DNA from: Stichopus chloronotus
Lineage: Eukaryota; Echinodermata; Holothuroidea; Aspidochirotida; Stichopodidae
Assembly: GCA_021234535.1 (NCBI GenBank)
Contig: CM037842.1
Location: forward strand, 3,065,315 to 3,129,314
DNA: 64,000 nt
Reading direction: 5' to 3'
Part shown: one piece after another, positions 1 to 63,918 of the stretch
Layout: each line of letters opens with the position of its first letter
How positions within the stretch are numbered: position 1 is the stretch's first letter
Notes under the pieces: generated by a model
The model's database searches: none
Seen by the model: only the letters and a program-made list of their open reading frames with translations
Told to the model about the DNA's origin: nothing
Program-made: the position numbers and the translations under genes

Positions 1-3000
1 TTTTTTTTTTTTAATGCAAGTCACACAGTTTTGCTCATTCTCTGTCAATGGAACGTCATATCTCTCTTTTGCTCACATCCTGCCAAAAGTAAAACCAAGG
101 GATTGATGTTCCTGTTTGTCCGTCAGAGGGTTGTTCATGGTGTGGGGACTATCCACTGTACAGTCATCGGGTCAAAAGTTTTAATTGCTTCCTGTTGTGC
201 ACATGTAAACATTTGTAGAATATGGGCATGGTACTGTATGTGAAGTACATCTGAGGGAAGTGGCAGTGGAGTAAGGATGTGATTATTGTACATTTTCCTT
301 TCATAGCTAAATGCAACACATGTACAATGTTTTTTATTATAAGAAAACTTGTGGAATTTGTGGCAAAAATGTCAGTTTCACAAAATTCTTGCTCATTGAA
401 TGGAATTGTTGAAGTTGCTGTTCAACTTCAACATGCAGATCTGCCTAGAAAATATACAGCATAGCACACAGTATGTATGTCTGTATGTTAAGGTTTGCGT
501 AGTGCAACATAGAAAAGTACTGTATAGCATAGTGTACAGAGCATGGTGCTGCCATTGCAGCATGTACATTACAGCATAATAACTTACTGTATTGTGCATC
601 ACCATGTACAGTACAGCTTAGTGCATTTCAGTATTTGTACTGTAAGTACGACAAAGCACACGTCTCAGTGCTACACTTCAGTATCATATGGGTGCTGCAG
701 CATAATACAGTAAATCATAGTAAGGTACAGCATATCACAGTGTACAGTATGAGTGCATCAGTGTCATAAACAAACAGTATGACAAACCACACATGCAGGT
801 TTCACACATTGCAGCACGTGCATCACCATGCCACATACATGTGTTGTACTGTACAGTATACTGTACATACTTCATAATGCACTGTAAACTTCAGTACTAC
901 AGTACTGTACTAGTACCCGTCCAAATTACAGGCAAGGCCATTTCTTGTCCAGTGTACATTATTGTTTCGGTTAGTGCATATAGCAATTTTGTAAAATAGG
1001 TACACCTCAAGTCTGGAAAAAAATTGCAAGTCAGCAATTTGCAATCCTTGATGCAAACAGTGCAGTCACTAAGTGTGGCTGGTGAAGTTTTGAAGTAATA
1101 GTACTGTTCATGGATGTTTTCAACTGTATCACAATGGCTATTAATGCACCCCATCTGGATTTTATTTTGAATGTTTTCAACTGCAGTTTAGTAACTTTCT
1201 TCCCTTCAGCTCATCAGGCTAGAGGTATGCACCACACATTGCATTGCGTTGGTGTTACAGTACATGTTATACTGTGTAAATCATGAGAACGACATAATTT
1301 TCTGAACAGTCAAATCTATGGAAAAATCCCATTGACTCACATGTTTGCTGAAGTTTTTTGTAAACTTGGCACAAAACATTTGGCATTTTTGTTTGCATTG
1401 AAAAAAATAAACAGAATTACCTTTAAAAGAAGCAAATTAAACCATACTGTAGTCTATAGAAAGGGTGCTAATGCATTTTTCCCAACACCTTGTTGCACAG
1501 AGTATATGGTACAGTTCTATGTGTGGGAGTCTTTTACCCACACAGCACACTACTGTACCGCATCATTTTGCAATTACCTCATATTATTTTTATACATTTT
1601 CTGGATACAATTTAGTACTGTAAGTTGATCAATTGCACCCATTTTCTTCCCTTTCGAATTGCAGCACAGTGTATGGACAGTGCAAAGACATAACATCGAG
1701 TACAGTAATTTAAAGTGCAGCCTATACAGCCACAGCAATAACTGCGGTATTGAATTTTATAGCAATTGCACAGCACAACATAAGTTCACTGCTGCACATC
1801 AGGGTTTTGTGTACAGTACGTACCATCATAGCATTCAGGATGAATATCATCGAAATTGACTGAAAGCTGAGCATTTCTGTTGCTACTGTAGAAATATGTA
1901 TACCAGCAAACAGATTGGTCTGAAAGTCTTGATGGTGAGATGGGCAGAATTTCAGATGGGTTGGTGCTGTTGTACTCATAAAACTACTGTTTTGTTTATA
2001 TGCTGGTACAGCACAGTACTGTAGGCTCCTTTGTAGTATCTATACAATACCTGTAGGCAAACATAGCACCAGTAACACTGGCGTCTTATCTGTGGTAATA
2101 TTTCGGTGTATAATAAATGGAAATGTGGAGATTAACACTCATAATTACTGTAAGTGTGAATTTTCTTCAGAAAAAATGTGTGGCTGTTTACTTTGCTGTA
2201 AAGAATTACCGTAGCAACATTGGGATGGAATGTTGCTGGAATTCTCTATGGTATCCAACTGCAACTTCCATTTCTAAAGAGGCAATGTTGTAAACTACTG
2301 AGAAGCTAATACAGTATTTCCCATGCAGTGCCTCAGAACGTAAGATAGAGCTGACTGGACAAAAGCTCTCCATATTTTATCCTACAGTTATTGTTCAAAC
2401 ACAGGTTTGGTAGCCTACGTTGAAACATAGACACAAAAGTGTAAATTATGTGATGGCAGCTTCATGCTGTAAGCTGCTGTCATAAATGAAACTGATGTAT
2501 TGCCAGATGTTTGTCGTCGGTATTTTCTTGAATATCACCCACATTAGGCACAGCACTCGTTAAATAGGAAATGTCTCTCGAATTTCACTTTCCCTAAAGT
2601 TTGTTAAATCAGAGATCTAGTCAATTCTGTAGTGTGTGCTTTCAGAGCTTCCTCATTCTTTCGTGGATATGAAGGATTGTTACATTTCAGAGCATCAACC
2701 AGGTGTTTGATAAATCTCATATATGATATGATGTAATTTGGCATATAAATATGTCAAAAAGAGAAAAAGAAGAGATTTCACCATTTCACCAGTTCCCACC
2801 CACTACTGTACCTTCCCTTTTGATAGTGAAGCTCCCTTAGTCCTCACAGTACTGTAGATACACACAGTAGTGTGTTAGAGCACATTGGTGCAATGAAATC
2901 TCTGGAGCAACGAAATTACTGTGGGCAGATCTCCTTTTTGTACCTCCTTCACTTCTTATACATTTTTATTAATGCTTGGTCCATTTTGCTTCTCCCAACA

Positions 3001-3001
3001 G
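1..3001. other. intron (or 5' flank) upstream of the first visible V-ATPase A exon
   Basis: No coding exon could be supported here. The first visible ATP6V1A exon needs one base of a split codon from an upstream exon, and no sequence resembling that exon (about 27 codons ending in a Gly-Val-Ser-Gly-Pro-like motif) was found, so this is most simply the 3' part of the first coding intron. Much of 470-2040 is cryptically simple DNA rich in TACAGTA/TACTGTA words. A polypyrimidine tract and CAG at 2985-3001 form the splice acceptor. Confidence 0.6.
470..985. repeat. cryptically simple TACAGTA/TACTGTA-rich tract
   Basis: Words such as TACAGTA, GTACTGTA, GTACAGTAC and CAGCATA recur at short irregular spacing, without a fixed period. 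The same vocabulary returns more thinly at 1440-2040. Because the core word and its reverse complement both occur, short self-complementary stretches are common, as near 847-868. This looks like slippage-driven simple sequence, not a gene. Confidence 0.6.
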
Positions 3002-32300
<29,299 letters not shown>

Positions 32301-34420
32301 GATGTTTCCTTGCGTCTTTGATTTTCATTGTTAGGAAAATGTTGTCAGCAATATTTAATTTGAATGTCTGGATATTTTATTGTCGGTAGTAGAATGTTTA
32401 AGTGATCGATATTTTCAGTACAGGTTTGTTTACCAGTTACAAACTAGATACCTCTGGTATATTATGTATGATAATTAAATGTGTTCTGGTGAGAACAATT
32501 AGAGTGGTACTACAGCTCTTTGTTTCTGTCTATGTTAAATGCCAAACCCTCCATACAATGTGTCATTTGATGTGAGAGACACTGTATAAACATCAAATTT
32601 GTCTTTCAGTTTGACACTTACATAATGACAAATCGGCTATTCTTTGAAGGATGTCATTCACTTGAGTTGCTGCTCTGTGGCACTTGTTTTTGTCATTGAG
32701 GTTAGCATCGTGTGATGCTTGTCACGGTTATATGTGAAAGGTGTTCAGGTTAGAATTTTTTTTTCCGTTGAGAGTTGCATGTCAGAGGCCTCAGTGTTTT
32801 CTGTGATAGGTATTTATGAGTTGTATGGGTTGTTTAGTACAGAATGGTATTGGTAGGGTATAACGGGTTATTAGTAAGTGTGACCTACAGTACTGTCAGT
32901 GCTACCAAGGGTATCTGTGACAGCTACCAATGCTGTGTATGTTGTCTGTGACAGTCATGAGGGCTGTCAAGGATTTGTCTGTGACACGTACCAAGATTCA
33001 AGTTGTTTTTGGTTGTGCCTGTTTAAAGGGCTCATGTGACAGTCAGCAGATTTGTGAAGGCTAACATTTATTGATCAGACTATTTGAATGTTGAAGAGAG
33101 TTTGAGAAAGTTTGTTGAGGGTTTTGATAAATCAGATTAGTTGATGTTAATTGGATTATTGGTATGGTACAAAAAGTCTGTTTATGGAATGGGCAGGTGC
33201 ATTGAAAAGGAATTCTTGATTTTAAAGAAATCTTTCTGTAGTGATCCTAGGTTTCTATTTTATGCCACAAGCTCAGCTATCAAGTTGTACTATACAGGTT
33301 GATAAGCTTCATTAGGTTGTGTGTAATTTGTATACAACGCAAAAGTTGAAAGTGTACTGCTTCAGTCAGCCTATGTGACAATTTTAGAAGACTGCGAATC
33401 CGTGTGACAAGTGGAGTCAACTCAGTCACTTTCACACATTCAACTTTAACATAGTAATGCATGTATGTGTCTACATTTGTCGATGCTACAGTCAGCAGTC
33501 GTGAAATCTCCATACTCCACAGGACTGGGTTTTATTTATGAGCAATCCGTTTCTTTATAACCATCTGTCCCCAGGTCAGCATGCTGGTATGGGATACTCA
33601 ACATCGCCTAGTTGTGTATATCTGTAAAACTTTTTTACATTTTCACTGAAGACTGCAGGACAGGAATGTCTGCTTATGTCAACAGAGACTGAATTCGTGG
33701 TTGTGCTGTTCAAAGTCATTGCGGTAAAAATGATATAGAAGCATTGTGCACTGGAGTGTTGATGTTGTCTCCATGGCGATTATACCACAAAAAGTACCCG
33801 TTTATTTCTGACTGCTGTGGGAATGGTATATGAGAATACAGGCATAGGAATTATGAAAATGAGCGTGTAATGTTATGACGCAGCAAGTTGGACAATCTGT
33901 CATTACTTTAATCTTACTGAAAGCTATTAGAGGCTCACAGTGGGGTGTTTGGTAGTTCCACGATGTAATGGAAAGAAATTTGATCCCACTCTCTGTCTTT
34001 GATTTAACATATATTTAAGATATTATTTCCCTTTGTAAATGCAACATTGATGTCATACCATTCTATCAGAGATTTCTTAGATATTGACAAAGCTTTTGTG
34101 CTGTTTTTTGAAAAAAAGTAATTTAACCTGTGATAGGAAGAATTTGCATATCCCATTCACGTAACTAATTTTAAACTTGAAACTTTTTGTATCATGATAT
34201 GGCTTTTGTATCTTTATGGTCCGTAAACTTTATCCTGTAGTTGCACATGTTTCCTGTTTAGCTTTAAATCTCCGGTTAGTGTTCAGCCAAGTGATAAATT
34301 GTCCCAGTCCCTCAAGTTGTGTGAAATCGAAATCTTTTCCTGTCAAACAGTGTAGTGATGTATGCACCTTCTTTGAATCAAGTGGCCATATAAAATAAAC
34401 ACATGCATACTTTGCAAAGG
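32301..34420 (+). other. ATP6V1A: probable ATP6V1A 3' UTR
   Basis: By eye, the first canonical AATAAA downstream of the stop is at 34394-34399, which would give a 3' UTR of about 2.1 kb; further AATAAA sites occur near 34539 and at 35382-35387. A loose run of CTGTGACA words lies at 32880-33050. Transcript extent cannot be fixed without RNA data. Confidence 0.4.
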
Positions 34421-36090
34421 GTCACGATGAGTAGAAACAAAGACAGTAGCAACAAATTCACCAGCAACAAATTCACCGCTTTATTTGACCTAAAAACAGT
34501 TTCAATTGAATTTTCTTCAGACTATTTTCACTATTTAAAATAAATACAAACAATGCTGTCTCAATATCGATGATGTTTTGTGGTAAAATTTTAGTTGCTG
34601 TAGTCATTATCCCCTGATTATCTTTACATTATGAATTTCCTTGGCATATTTAGAGGAGACTGAAGGAAGTTGTGAGCAAGGAACTATGTCTCCTCTGTGG
34701 AGTCGTGCATTTTTGCCAAGATCTGTTCGTAGAGTGTCATGATGTCTATGTTCTGTCAGCCATTGCTAATGATTAATGGAAAGTGAGTGAAGGGAGAATA
34801 ATCTTTCACTTCTCCTTCAAAGGTGTCCAACGGTATTTGTCTACGTTATGATGTAACAAGAGCCTAACTGTAACGATTAGGTTGAACGGACACTCAGACT
34901 GAATTAATAAGATGAGTATATCCGGAATATCATGGGACTGCCTCTGGCTATGGAATATAGAAGTTTAAAGTCACTTTAATTTTTATCAGGAGTTTTCACC
35001 TTCTTTTACAAAAGGTACTTGTTTGGTCAAGTACAGTGAGATGTTTACCGCCTCATGAAGTGCACTCTGTGTCTGAATGTTCCTCTTTGCCCCCAAGTAG
35101 TTGTTGGACTTACCTGTATTTCTTCATCTATATCTGTCCCAGAGAATATGCTAGTCTTATCTTGTCAATTTAATCTTTGCTTAGCTTCAACTCATTACAT
35201 GCAGGATTGGAAATGCAGTATTTCTGCTTCCTGTTTACCCTGAGTCTGTTTGTCTTACTTAAAAATGCGAGTTAGTAACAAACTGCTGAGTTACTCTTTT
35301 ACCATTTGTTCTTCTCATATTCTTACTGGCTGAGTATGTAGGGAGTATGTAGGATGTACAATGAAGAGTAAGTTGTTGGTAAATAAAGTAAGGGGATGTT
35401 TTTGTCCTGTTGCTTTAGTGTTGTTGTTGTTGTTAGTTTAAAGTTTTTGAAGATATGGATGCACATTTGAGATGCAGTCATTTAGTAAAAGCTTCAACTT
35501 TTGTTAGCTTATGTTTACTATTTACATGCTGTCACAGTGATGAAATAATGTGAGCAAAACAATGCCATGATTGTACCAACTTGCATATTTAAAAGGCAAT
35601 TAACATTTAAAGCAAATAAGCAGTCCAGTTGTGAATACCAGACTAATTTTAGTGAGCAAATTAAAGTTAACATGCATAATGTTTGTAGATAACATTCCAC
35701 TAATTGTGTATGGAAGAATTCAAAAGTCATTACATGTAAACCTTATCAAGGAAAACGGACATTTATCCCCAAGTTGGCTTTTTTTCTATTCTGTTTTTAT
35801 TTCTTTCTTTTCCTTTATTTTTTATCTTTAGCGTGGTATAGTTCATTATCCTCACAACGTCTATTGTTGACTGCAGCTGTTGAATGTATCAATAAAATCA
35901 AACAAATGAACGGACAAATAAACAGAAAAAAAAACCTATCAAAAAAACAACAAACAAAGGGAAATGCATGGGACCCCTGAGGGAGCAGGAGGGGGGGGGG
36001 AGTTACACTTGCCTTTGCACTGGGTTTTAGTAATGACTGGGTTGCTAGGAGATTTGGTCTGGATCGGTAATATTTTGAAGGACGGAGAAT

Positions 36091-36318
36091 TCACTCATCC
36101 ATCTCCAACGTTCCGCTTATCGTCATGATAATTCTGTCAGTGGCACCAGGGTGGAATGTGAATGGTCTCTCAAGCTCAGATAATACTGCAGCAAAGACAT
36201 GGGACAACAATAGACCAATGAATGGTTCTCCAAGGTTGTATTTGTTTCCAGTATTTGTGACACAAGAAATAACCAAATTAAAACCAAAGAAAGGAAAACA
36301 CTGCCTATTTTGTAACAC
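36091..36318 (-). other. unrecognised open reading frame, 75 codons
   Basis: Begins as MLQNRQCFPFFG, contains NLGEPFIGLLLSHVFAAVL and ends TISGTLEMDE with a stop. I do not recognise the family. The frame is open on both strands here (36125-36376 on +). It could be the unlocated terminal exon of the - strand pseudokinase gene, a fragment of an unrelated gene, or chance; no clear splice acceptor was seen. Confidence 0.15.
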
Positions 36319-39300
36319 TGTTTCTGGTCAAAGCTTCAATATTACAGCAATGTATATGAACATCTGCATGGAGTAAGGCAAAATGAGGACAGCTACCGCT
36401 GCTGAAAAAAAAAAACGGAAGTGAGGATTATATTTACAATGTAAAGGAACGTATCCTTACAATAGCCATATACATGCAAAGTAACTTTGTAGTGTAAAGT
36501 ACCCTTAAAATAAACCCAAACAGTACAAATTCAAGGAAATTTATGGGAGGCTATTAACACACATCATCTGACATGTTGAAAAATGAAAATATCAGGACAA
36601 TGGTCAAGATGATGAAATTCACATATTATTATTACATCTAAAAGTTTTGCTTTATTCATTTCCGTTGGACAAATTAGTGTTCAGTGTTCCAAAGGACTGC
36701 TTAGGTTGTCTGTGCACATTGTGCAACTTTGTACACTAACGTGGACGTCAGTCCATAGAAAAAATGAAGACAAAAAAAAAAACAAAATCAACCGTTTGCG
36801 GTGAAAGTGTCAATTTCCAGACAAGTGTATAGAGACAAAGAATAATGAGTTCAAAATTCCCAAGGCCATGGAGAATGAGAATTGCCATTTTCTGCGATCT
36901 GAGAGACTAGTTATAAAAAAAAAATTCTTTGCGGTACGCACCATCCAGTAGTGTCGCTCCGCTAAGTGTCGGCACTACTTACCAACACTTCAAGCCTTTC
37001 ATTTCCCCTCCCCCAAATAGCAAACGGTAGTTACTTAACTGCATTGAACCTCTTTGTAGAAGTAACCATAAAACTGATCTGATCAATTGAAAGTTTTGCA
37101 ACCCCCATCTCCCTTTTTTCGGAAGCTGATATACGAAAAAAAGAAAGAAAAGAAGGCAGCATTAATGCTAATGGATGTATAGTTATAATGAATAAATTTT
37201 CCATTTTGTGTATCGAAATCTCAATATTGAGGCAACACACATTGAACGTAGCAAAACTGTAATATGTAAGAAAATAAAGAAAAGAAGAAGAGGTATAGGC
37301 TTCTCATACAAAGAAGAACAATACCAATTTGGGTTTCATGGAGATTCATGCTACTGCTTCCAAATGTTTGTTAGGTTTGTATGTTACTGTAGGAATTAAC
37401 CACAAGAAAATACATATCTATGAGATGATCATTAGCTCTAGAACTTGAGGGAGGATACGTACCTGCATCAGTTTTAAACCAACCTTCAAAATGCATCTTT
37501 TGCTACCCAAAGAGAACAATAAGTTGTGATTTGGCTGCAAAGGTGTGGCGGATATAGGTCAACAATTTCTTGATGAGTTTAAATTGCTTTCATGTCCTTA
37601 CTTGATTAAGATTGTTTTGTGTTATCTATACAATTATTTTTGAGAGTAGGACCTCAATCGACAAATAGGTATTCGCCTGCTTCAGATGGACAGACTGCAC
37701 ACGACAATTTCTCTTGTTTTTTCTTGGTTACCGTGACATTGAAATTCTGTTATGGTATACTAGGCTACAGCTAAGAACGCATCTGCTCGATATATCCTAC
37801 TGACAATACGATATATTGATAATTTGTTGTATCAGTTACTTTTCCTTCAGATCACCCAGAATTTCCATCCAAATAGCATGATCTCGAGTAGGCCTAAGAC
37901 ACTAACGGTGTAGAGAGGTATGGCACAACATCCTGAGATTGTGGAAAATGAAGTTAACAATCCATTTCAATATAGTGCTTAAGAGTAACCACAGAGGACG
38001 ATACTCCTGGAAATGCCCGGAGTTGGCCTAAGTTACACTGTGGTCCATAGGGAGAGCCATACTAACATCAGGGCACCAAAACTCTGAGAAACGGAATGTG
38101 TATAGGTGACTCTTCAGGGGAGTGCTACTAGGCTGAAAATAATGAACAAAGAACAAGCTGGCACAAGACATAGACCTATAGTGCTCTAATTGGATCTGGT
38201 TTGGCACTGTTTGATGAAGTTGGTAAATTTCAACATTTTTGGAAAGGGGATTGGGGCCGCTCCTCTAAATCCGCCTCCGATAGTTGTACCTCTAACCTCA
38301 AATGATAGAAATGACCCAAATTGTCAGTATCACATGAACTCCCGTTCATATGAATAGATCATGTCAACGGGAATTATAATTCGGTGCTTCCTCTTCATGT
38401 GTACCGTACCAGACACAAACATTGGACAATCAAAGGTCGTGTGACGTGAAAATGACACTTTGTTGTATTGGGTGCGTTAAGCATTAAAAATGTTGGGAAA
38501 AGCAAAAAAAATTCCATCCAAATCCGTCAAAGATTGACAAATTTACAGGCAAATTAATGTCTCACAGCTATGTCATGAATAAACATTGTTTAGGTATGCA
38601 AATTTTGACGTCAAGAGATGGACTCCTATCATGTGTCTTTGTTGATGTTACCTTTATTTCAAGGACATTTTAGAATTTTCTATGCTCAGAGGATTTTATT
38701 TTGGACACATGTATTTTTCCTTCAAAAATATCGATATTAATTACCAATATGAAACTCAGTAATTGACTAATTCAGAGGCAAAATATAAAGGCTTAACAAA
38801 AGAAAAACTGACACTGTGCAACACTCTTCGCCATCCGTATTGCAATTCTTTTCAAAATTTGAAAATTCATAACTCAAAAACGGTAGTAGATAAAAGCAAA
38901 ATACCAACGGATATTCACTAAGGAATTTACTTCCCAACTTTTTCATAAAGGGTGCTCTTTTCTAGAAGCATGTCATAAAACGACCAGCACCCTTCGTGGA
39001 TTGAAATAGGCCTATACGTGACCAAATTAGTATACCTCTCAACCTCAATAGCATTTGAACAGAAACCGCATTAACCGCTTGCACATGAACACCAAACCAG
39101 CAAACTGGCGTTGGGGAATCCCCTATGGCGCAACGTACTATAGATCACGAGATGTTATTGTCATATAGTGTGCTATGCACGTCCCTAGTTCCACAGCTAA
39201 CACACATTGTATGTACAGTTCCTACAATATTTCTATATTATCTTGTCACGATCGATTACGACTGTGAGCGCCATTTTGTAGGCCTAACCAAGTGATTTCA

Positions 39301-41189
39301 GGAACTTCATCCGAATAAACCAATTTAAACAAAAGAAATCGGGTAAGTCAGCTGCTCATAACAGTAGCAGCCTAATTGCCGACAAAGATTATTGCTACAA
39401 TTAAAATTGAGTTCTGACTATAGATGTGAACATTTGTCGTAGAAAATTGCCATTATTCATATATCTGTAAGCTGTTGCACGTATTAGGCCTCACTGATAC
39501 TAATTTATGTTAATCAATCGGTAACCTAAATAACAGACACAATGTACAGAAAGTGGAACTTAATTTAAGTCTCAGTGAATGTTACTGTTGTACATGGGCA
39601 ATGTAAATAAGTGGGTAAACCGAATGACAATTACGATTGTTCATGAATATTAATTACTCAGTTTAAAGGCTGTATTGCATCACAGATAACAAAGTATACT
39701 CTAGCAGGATAAACACTCACCATGCAAATTCACAGACATCTGAAATGTGTTACACACAAAGTGCACAATCTTTATCAATAGAATAAGACTTAAAGGAAAA
39801 GAAAGAAAGAAAAGAAAACATGCTACAGTCTATTGCTTTTCTGCTAATGTTGGATGTTGTAAGCCATCATTTTCCTTTGCTATTCTGTTTTGTTTAGATT
39901 TGTCAGTGTAAATTGATCGTTTACTCAATCGGTACTTAACTGTTAACTTACTTTATGTTAATTTTGAGGTGCGATGCTGAACTTTGCATACACGATTATG
40001 CCCCGCCGAAATAGATACCAGTTTGCTTCGTATACCAGAGAAGAAATGTAAATACAGCTGTACATGTATTTAGTTGATATTCAAAATGGCGGGTGAAGGC
40101 TGCACAAGTATGACGGTGACCTTATGTGGTTATTCCATTCCCTTGGACAAGATTAATTCAGTTATTTTTCTTGCACACTAAAAACGAAAAAAAAAAAAAA
40201 AAAAAAACAGCAAAGGATCACTGTATAAATTGTTTAAACTTCCACGAAGCAACTCGTTTTACCTTTTGATCTTATACGAATTTCAAATAGCCACGTATGG
40301 CTAGTCTATTAGATGAGTGCGCAGCCACGACACTCGTAGTACATATCAGCAAAGCGTTCGGTCACATTTTTCTCAGCTCATGACATACATGCAGTTGCCT
40401 AGTTGCAAGTTATTTTGTAATTCCACTTATTCCAGTGACGTTTGAATGATTTCATTAAATGTGTTTGGGAGGAACAAGATCCTGTTGTCCGTCTTCATCT
40501 CCTTCTGATACTTAGAAGACTTAGTTTAGTTTAGACTTAGTTATTTTCCTAGGTTTGTTCGTGTATTTCAATATCAAATCTACATGTATCTGTTTAATTG
40601 CCAATATCAACCGTACGTCTCTTTCCTGCCACTTAGTTCTACAATCATGTATGGTCCATTGTTTTACTCTTTGAACATGCCATGGTCATGATGCATATTA
40701 GACGTACTCATTCCCCGGTAGTTCTGCCTCGAGGACGAAATATGAGTCTTGGGCAGTTGCAACAGCTTTCTCACCAAATTCTTGCCGTGAGTGGCAGGCA
40801 CCAGATGGTGTGTTTGGCGGTGATCTCTAACATGTAGGAAGTAAAACAGAACGCCAGGTCAAAGTTTGATCAATGCAGCTAACGTTCTGTTCAGAATAAT
40901 CAGAATATTTATCCGGGAATGACTTTGGCACACTTACATAAAACTATGAACTAATAATAAAAGTTCGATATGACCTGCAATTCAGCATAATCACAAGAGG
41001 AAACACGTGCACGTTGGCATTTCATTTGGATTGAGACGGGACTTTCCCCACAAATGTGACAGACTTGATGTAATCAAAAAAAAAAGAAAGTAACATGTGT
41101 AACCTCATCATGAACGTAAAGCCAAAAGAAACGTTTATATAATTTAAAACTTTGTGAACTTTTTTTAGAAAAAAATCGACCTCAAAATT

Positions 41190-41396
41190 GTGCACTCTCG
41201 TTGCACGCTATCTCATCTAAGGACATTCAGTTACAGACAAAAAGTTCCCGAAAGGGCCGGCGACACCAAGCACCCTAAGAACCATCCCCATTCCAAACAA
41301 AAGACTTGTACTATCTGCCGAGTAAAAGACAAACAATGGCATTTTCTGCTCCATCCTTACGTACCCCTGTTAATAGTCTGCAGAATGTATACGTAG
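41190..41396 (+). pseudogene. possible piggyBac transposase C-terminal remnant
   Basis: The frame reads HPHSKQKTCTICRVKDK followed by YVPLLIVCRMYT. Spacing and some residues recall the cysteine-rich C-terminal domain of piggyBac-derived proteins (C..C.. then a V.LC...CF..YH ending), but several expected Cys and His are absent. If real, it is a decayed end fragment. TTAA-flanked MITEs elsewhere in the window make the idea plausible, not proven. Confidence 0.22.
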
Positions 41397-41660
41397 ACAA
41401 TTTTTATATGCAAAGTAACAACACACAGGAACTCATGTGAGAGGAAAAGGATATCTTTCGCTGAGATAGTTGTTATTCATAAACGATTTCCGGAAACAAT
41501 AAACGACTAGAAGCTGTATTGCTATATTTCTTCCTGTGTCTAGTTTTACTGGCATACACTGCAATCTCTGATGTGAGTTACAAGTAACATAACGTTTCCA
41601 CGTTATGGATTTATGTTTTTTTAAACGATAATCATAAAGCTGGAATATGAGTTCTTCGTA

Positions 41661-41719
41661 AGTGCTTCAGAGAAGAGAAAGTAGGAGCGTTAGTGCTTCA
41701 GAGAAGAGAAAGTAGGAGA
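41661..41719. repeat. 31-bp direct tandem duplication
   Basis: AGTGCTTCAGAGAAGAGAAA plus GTAGGAG occurs at 41661 and again at 41692. Intergenic; no function inferred. Confidence 0.85.
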
Positions 41720-42029
41720 AACATCACCTGTCACAACATCTAAAAGAGAACTATGCACTCACTTTCGAGATGTGTGAATATTAACATTGTCTTGACCTTT
41801 TTGTTGGCCCTACAATTCAGACACTTCAAGAAAGCCTAGCCGTAGATCACGGTTACTTGAACTAAAACAGACTAATTGGAATGGATATGACTATTCATGT
41901 ATGCAAAAGTGGGACTTAAACAATGTTTTCATTTGTAGTTAGACTTTCAGTGGCAAAAATGACAAATAAATAATTTTTGTATTATTAATTACATGAACTA
42001 CTCATATTAAAGCTTTTTTTTAAACTCCA

Positions 42030-56622
<14,593 letters not shown>

Positions 56623-57820
56623 CTGGAATAAAAAGAAAATAATAGTACGTGTAGCTGATAGTTAAGACTAACAAGACAGATAATATCTCAGAAATATTAT
56701 GTATTACAGAGTTTACTGTACCACGTAAAGAGCACATATTCCTGAAAGTTATCCTCAGCCAGTGGATAGACGATAACTCCTGACGTATCACAATTCCAAG
56801 CACTGTTTGTCGTAACTCACTTATCACATTGATCCGATCTTTTTGCGTATATCCTTCCACGTATGCAGGTGAGCGTTTGTTTGTGTGCACTTGTCACTTT
56901 CATTTTTAGAGAGATTAATATGTAGGGCACTATTACGCTTTAATTTCTATGCAGATCTACAACGAATAGTTTCCGTCTACTGATTGCTGCTGAAAGCACT
57001 AGAGCTGTTACATATTACGCACATAGAGCAATCTTTTGGAAGGAATTGTAAGTCACATTTTGAACCTTTTAAAGCTTCGAATACTTTACCTTGTTAGCAA
57101 ATACATTTAGGTACTGATGGTAGACTAGTATTACACGAAAGGGAAAAGAAAGACATTGCACGATTTTTTGTTTGTATGTGGCGAAGCAACTTTGTGTGGA
57201 CAATGAATAAATCTAATGTTATCAAGCTCATTCACAATTCATTGCTCTGCACTTTCTATAAACCTCAGTGATATCGTCTAGCATCCAGTATTGTCGTGAA
57301 TTAAATACGTTATAACACAATTGGAACAAATTTTAGTTTATGATCTCCTATGAAAATATTAACTTGGTATCAAAGAGCTAAAATGAGTAAGAACACATGG
57401 CGTCTCTCAGGATCTTTTGCTGTCCAGCACTATAATCGAGTTACAAAAAATAAAGACAGTAAAGGAAGGCGATGTAATATAGAGCTGCAGTAAATATTCT
57501 CATAGACATAACTGGTAAGGTTCCTATTTGCTTGTATGCGAGATGGGGATGGAGATACTTTTGTCATGAAAGATAGTTTTACATTCAGTATCCTTTCTTT
57601 GGTTGTGAATGGCTTAAAAAATTTTGAGTATGTAATGTTTCTCGATACATTAAATGTCACTTAAAGATTTCTTTTTTAAAGTTGATCACATTCTTTGTTA
57701 TTTACTCTTAAAAAATCTTCAATTCTTTGCTAATTATCGATAACATATTAGATTTGCTCCTTGACATTGGGTATTTTGTTGCCTTTGTGTATAGTTTTCG
57801 TGTCAAGCTCACCGTTTCAA
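56623..57820. promoter_or_regulatory. divergent intergenic region, probable shared promoter
   Basis: About 1.2 kb separates the first recognised exon of the - strand pseudokinase gene from the ATG of the + strand Ig gene. The unlocated first exon of the - strand gene and both transcription starts probably lie here. No firm TATA box or other element was identified. Confidence 0.4.

Positions 57821-63918
<6,098 letters not shown>

Noticed and set aside
1..3000. Search for the first coding exon of ATP6V1A
   Set aside because: A VVHGVG match near 130-150 is isolated: the flanking residues do not fit the family and no phase-1 donor follows. The exon is taken to lie upstream.
2872..3001. Hydrophobic N-terminal extension ([20 protein letters not shown]) as a signal or membrane segment of V-ATPase A
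   Set aside because: It is the pyrimidine-rich end of the intron before a clear CAG acceptor; the cytosolic A subunit has no such segment.
56640..56890. Start exon of the pseudokinase in the contiguous open frame (from MHTNKRS or MCSLRG)
   Set aside because: A strong acceptor (TTTTTATTCCAG) splits the frame at 56622, and the upstream residues make an over-long hydrophobic stretch; kept only as an alternative.
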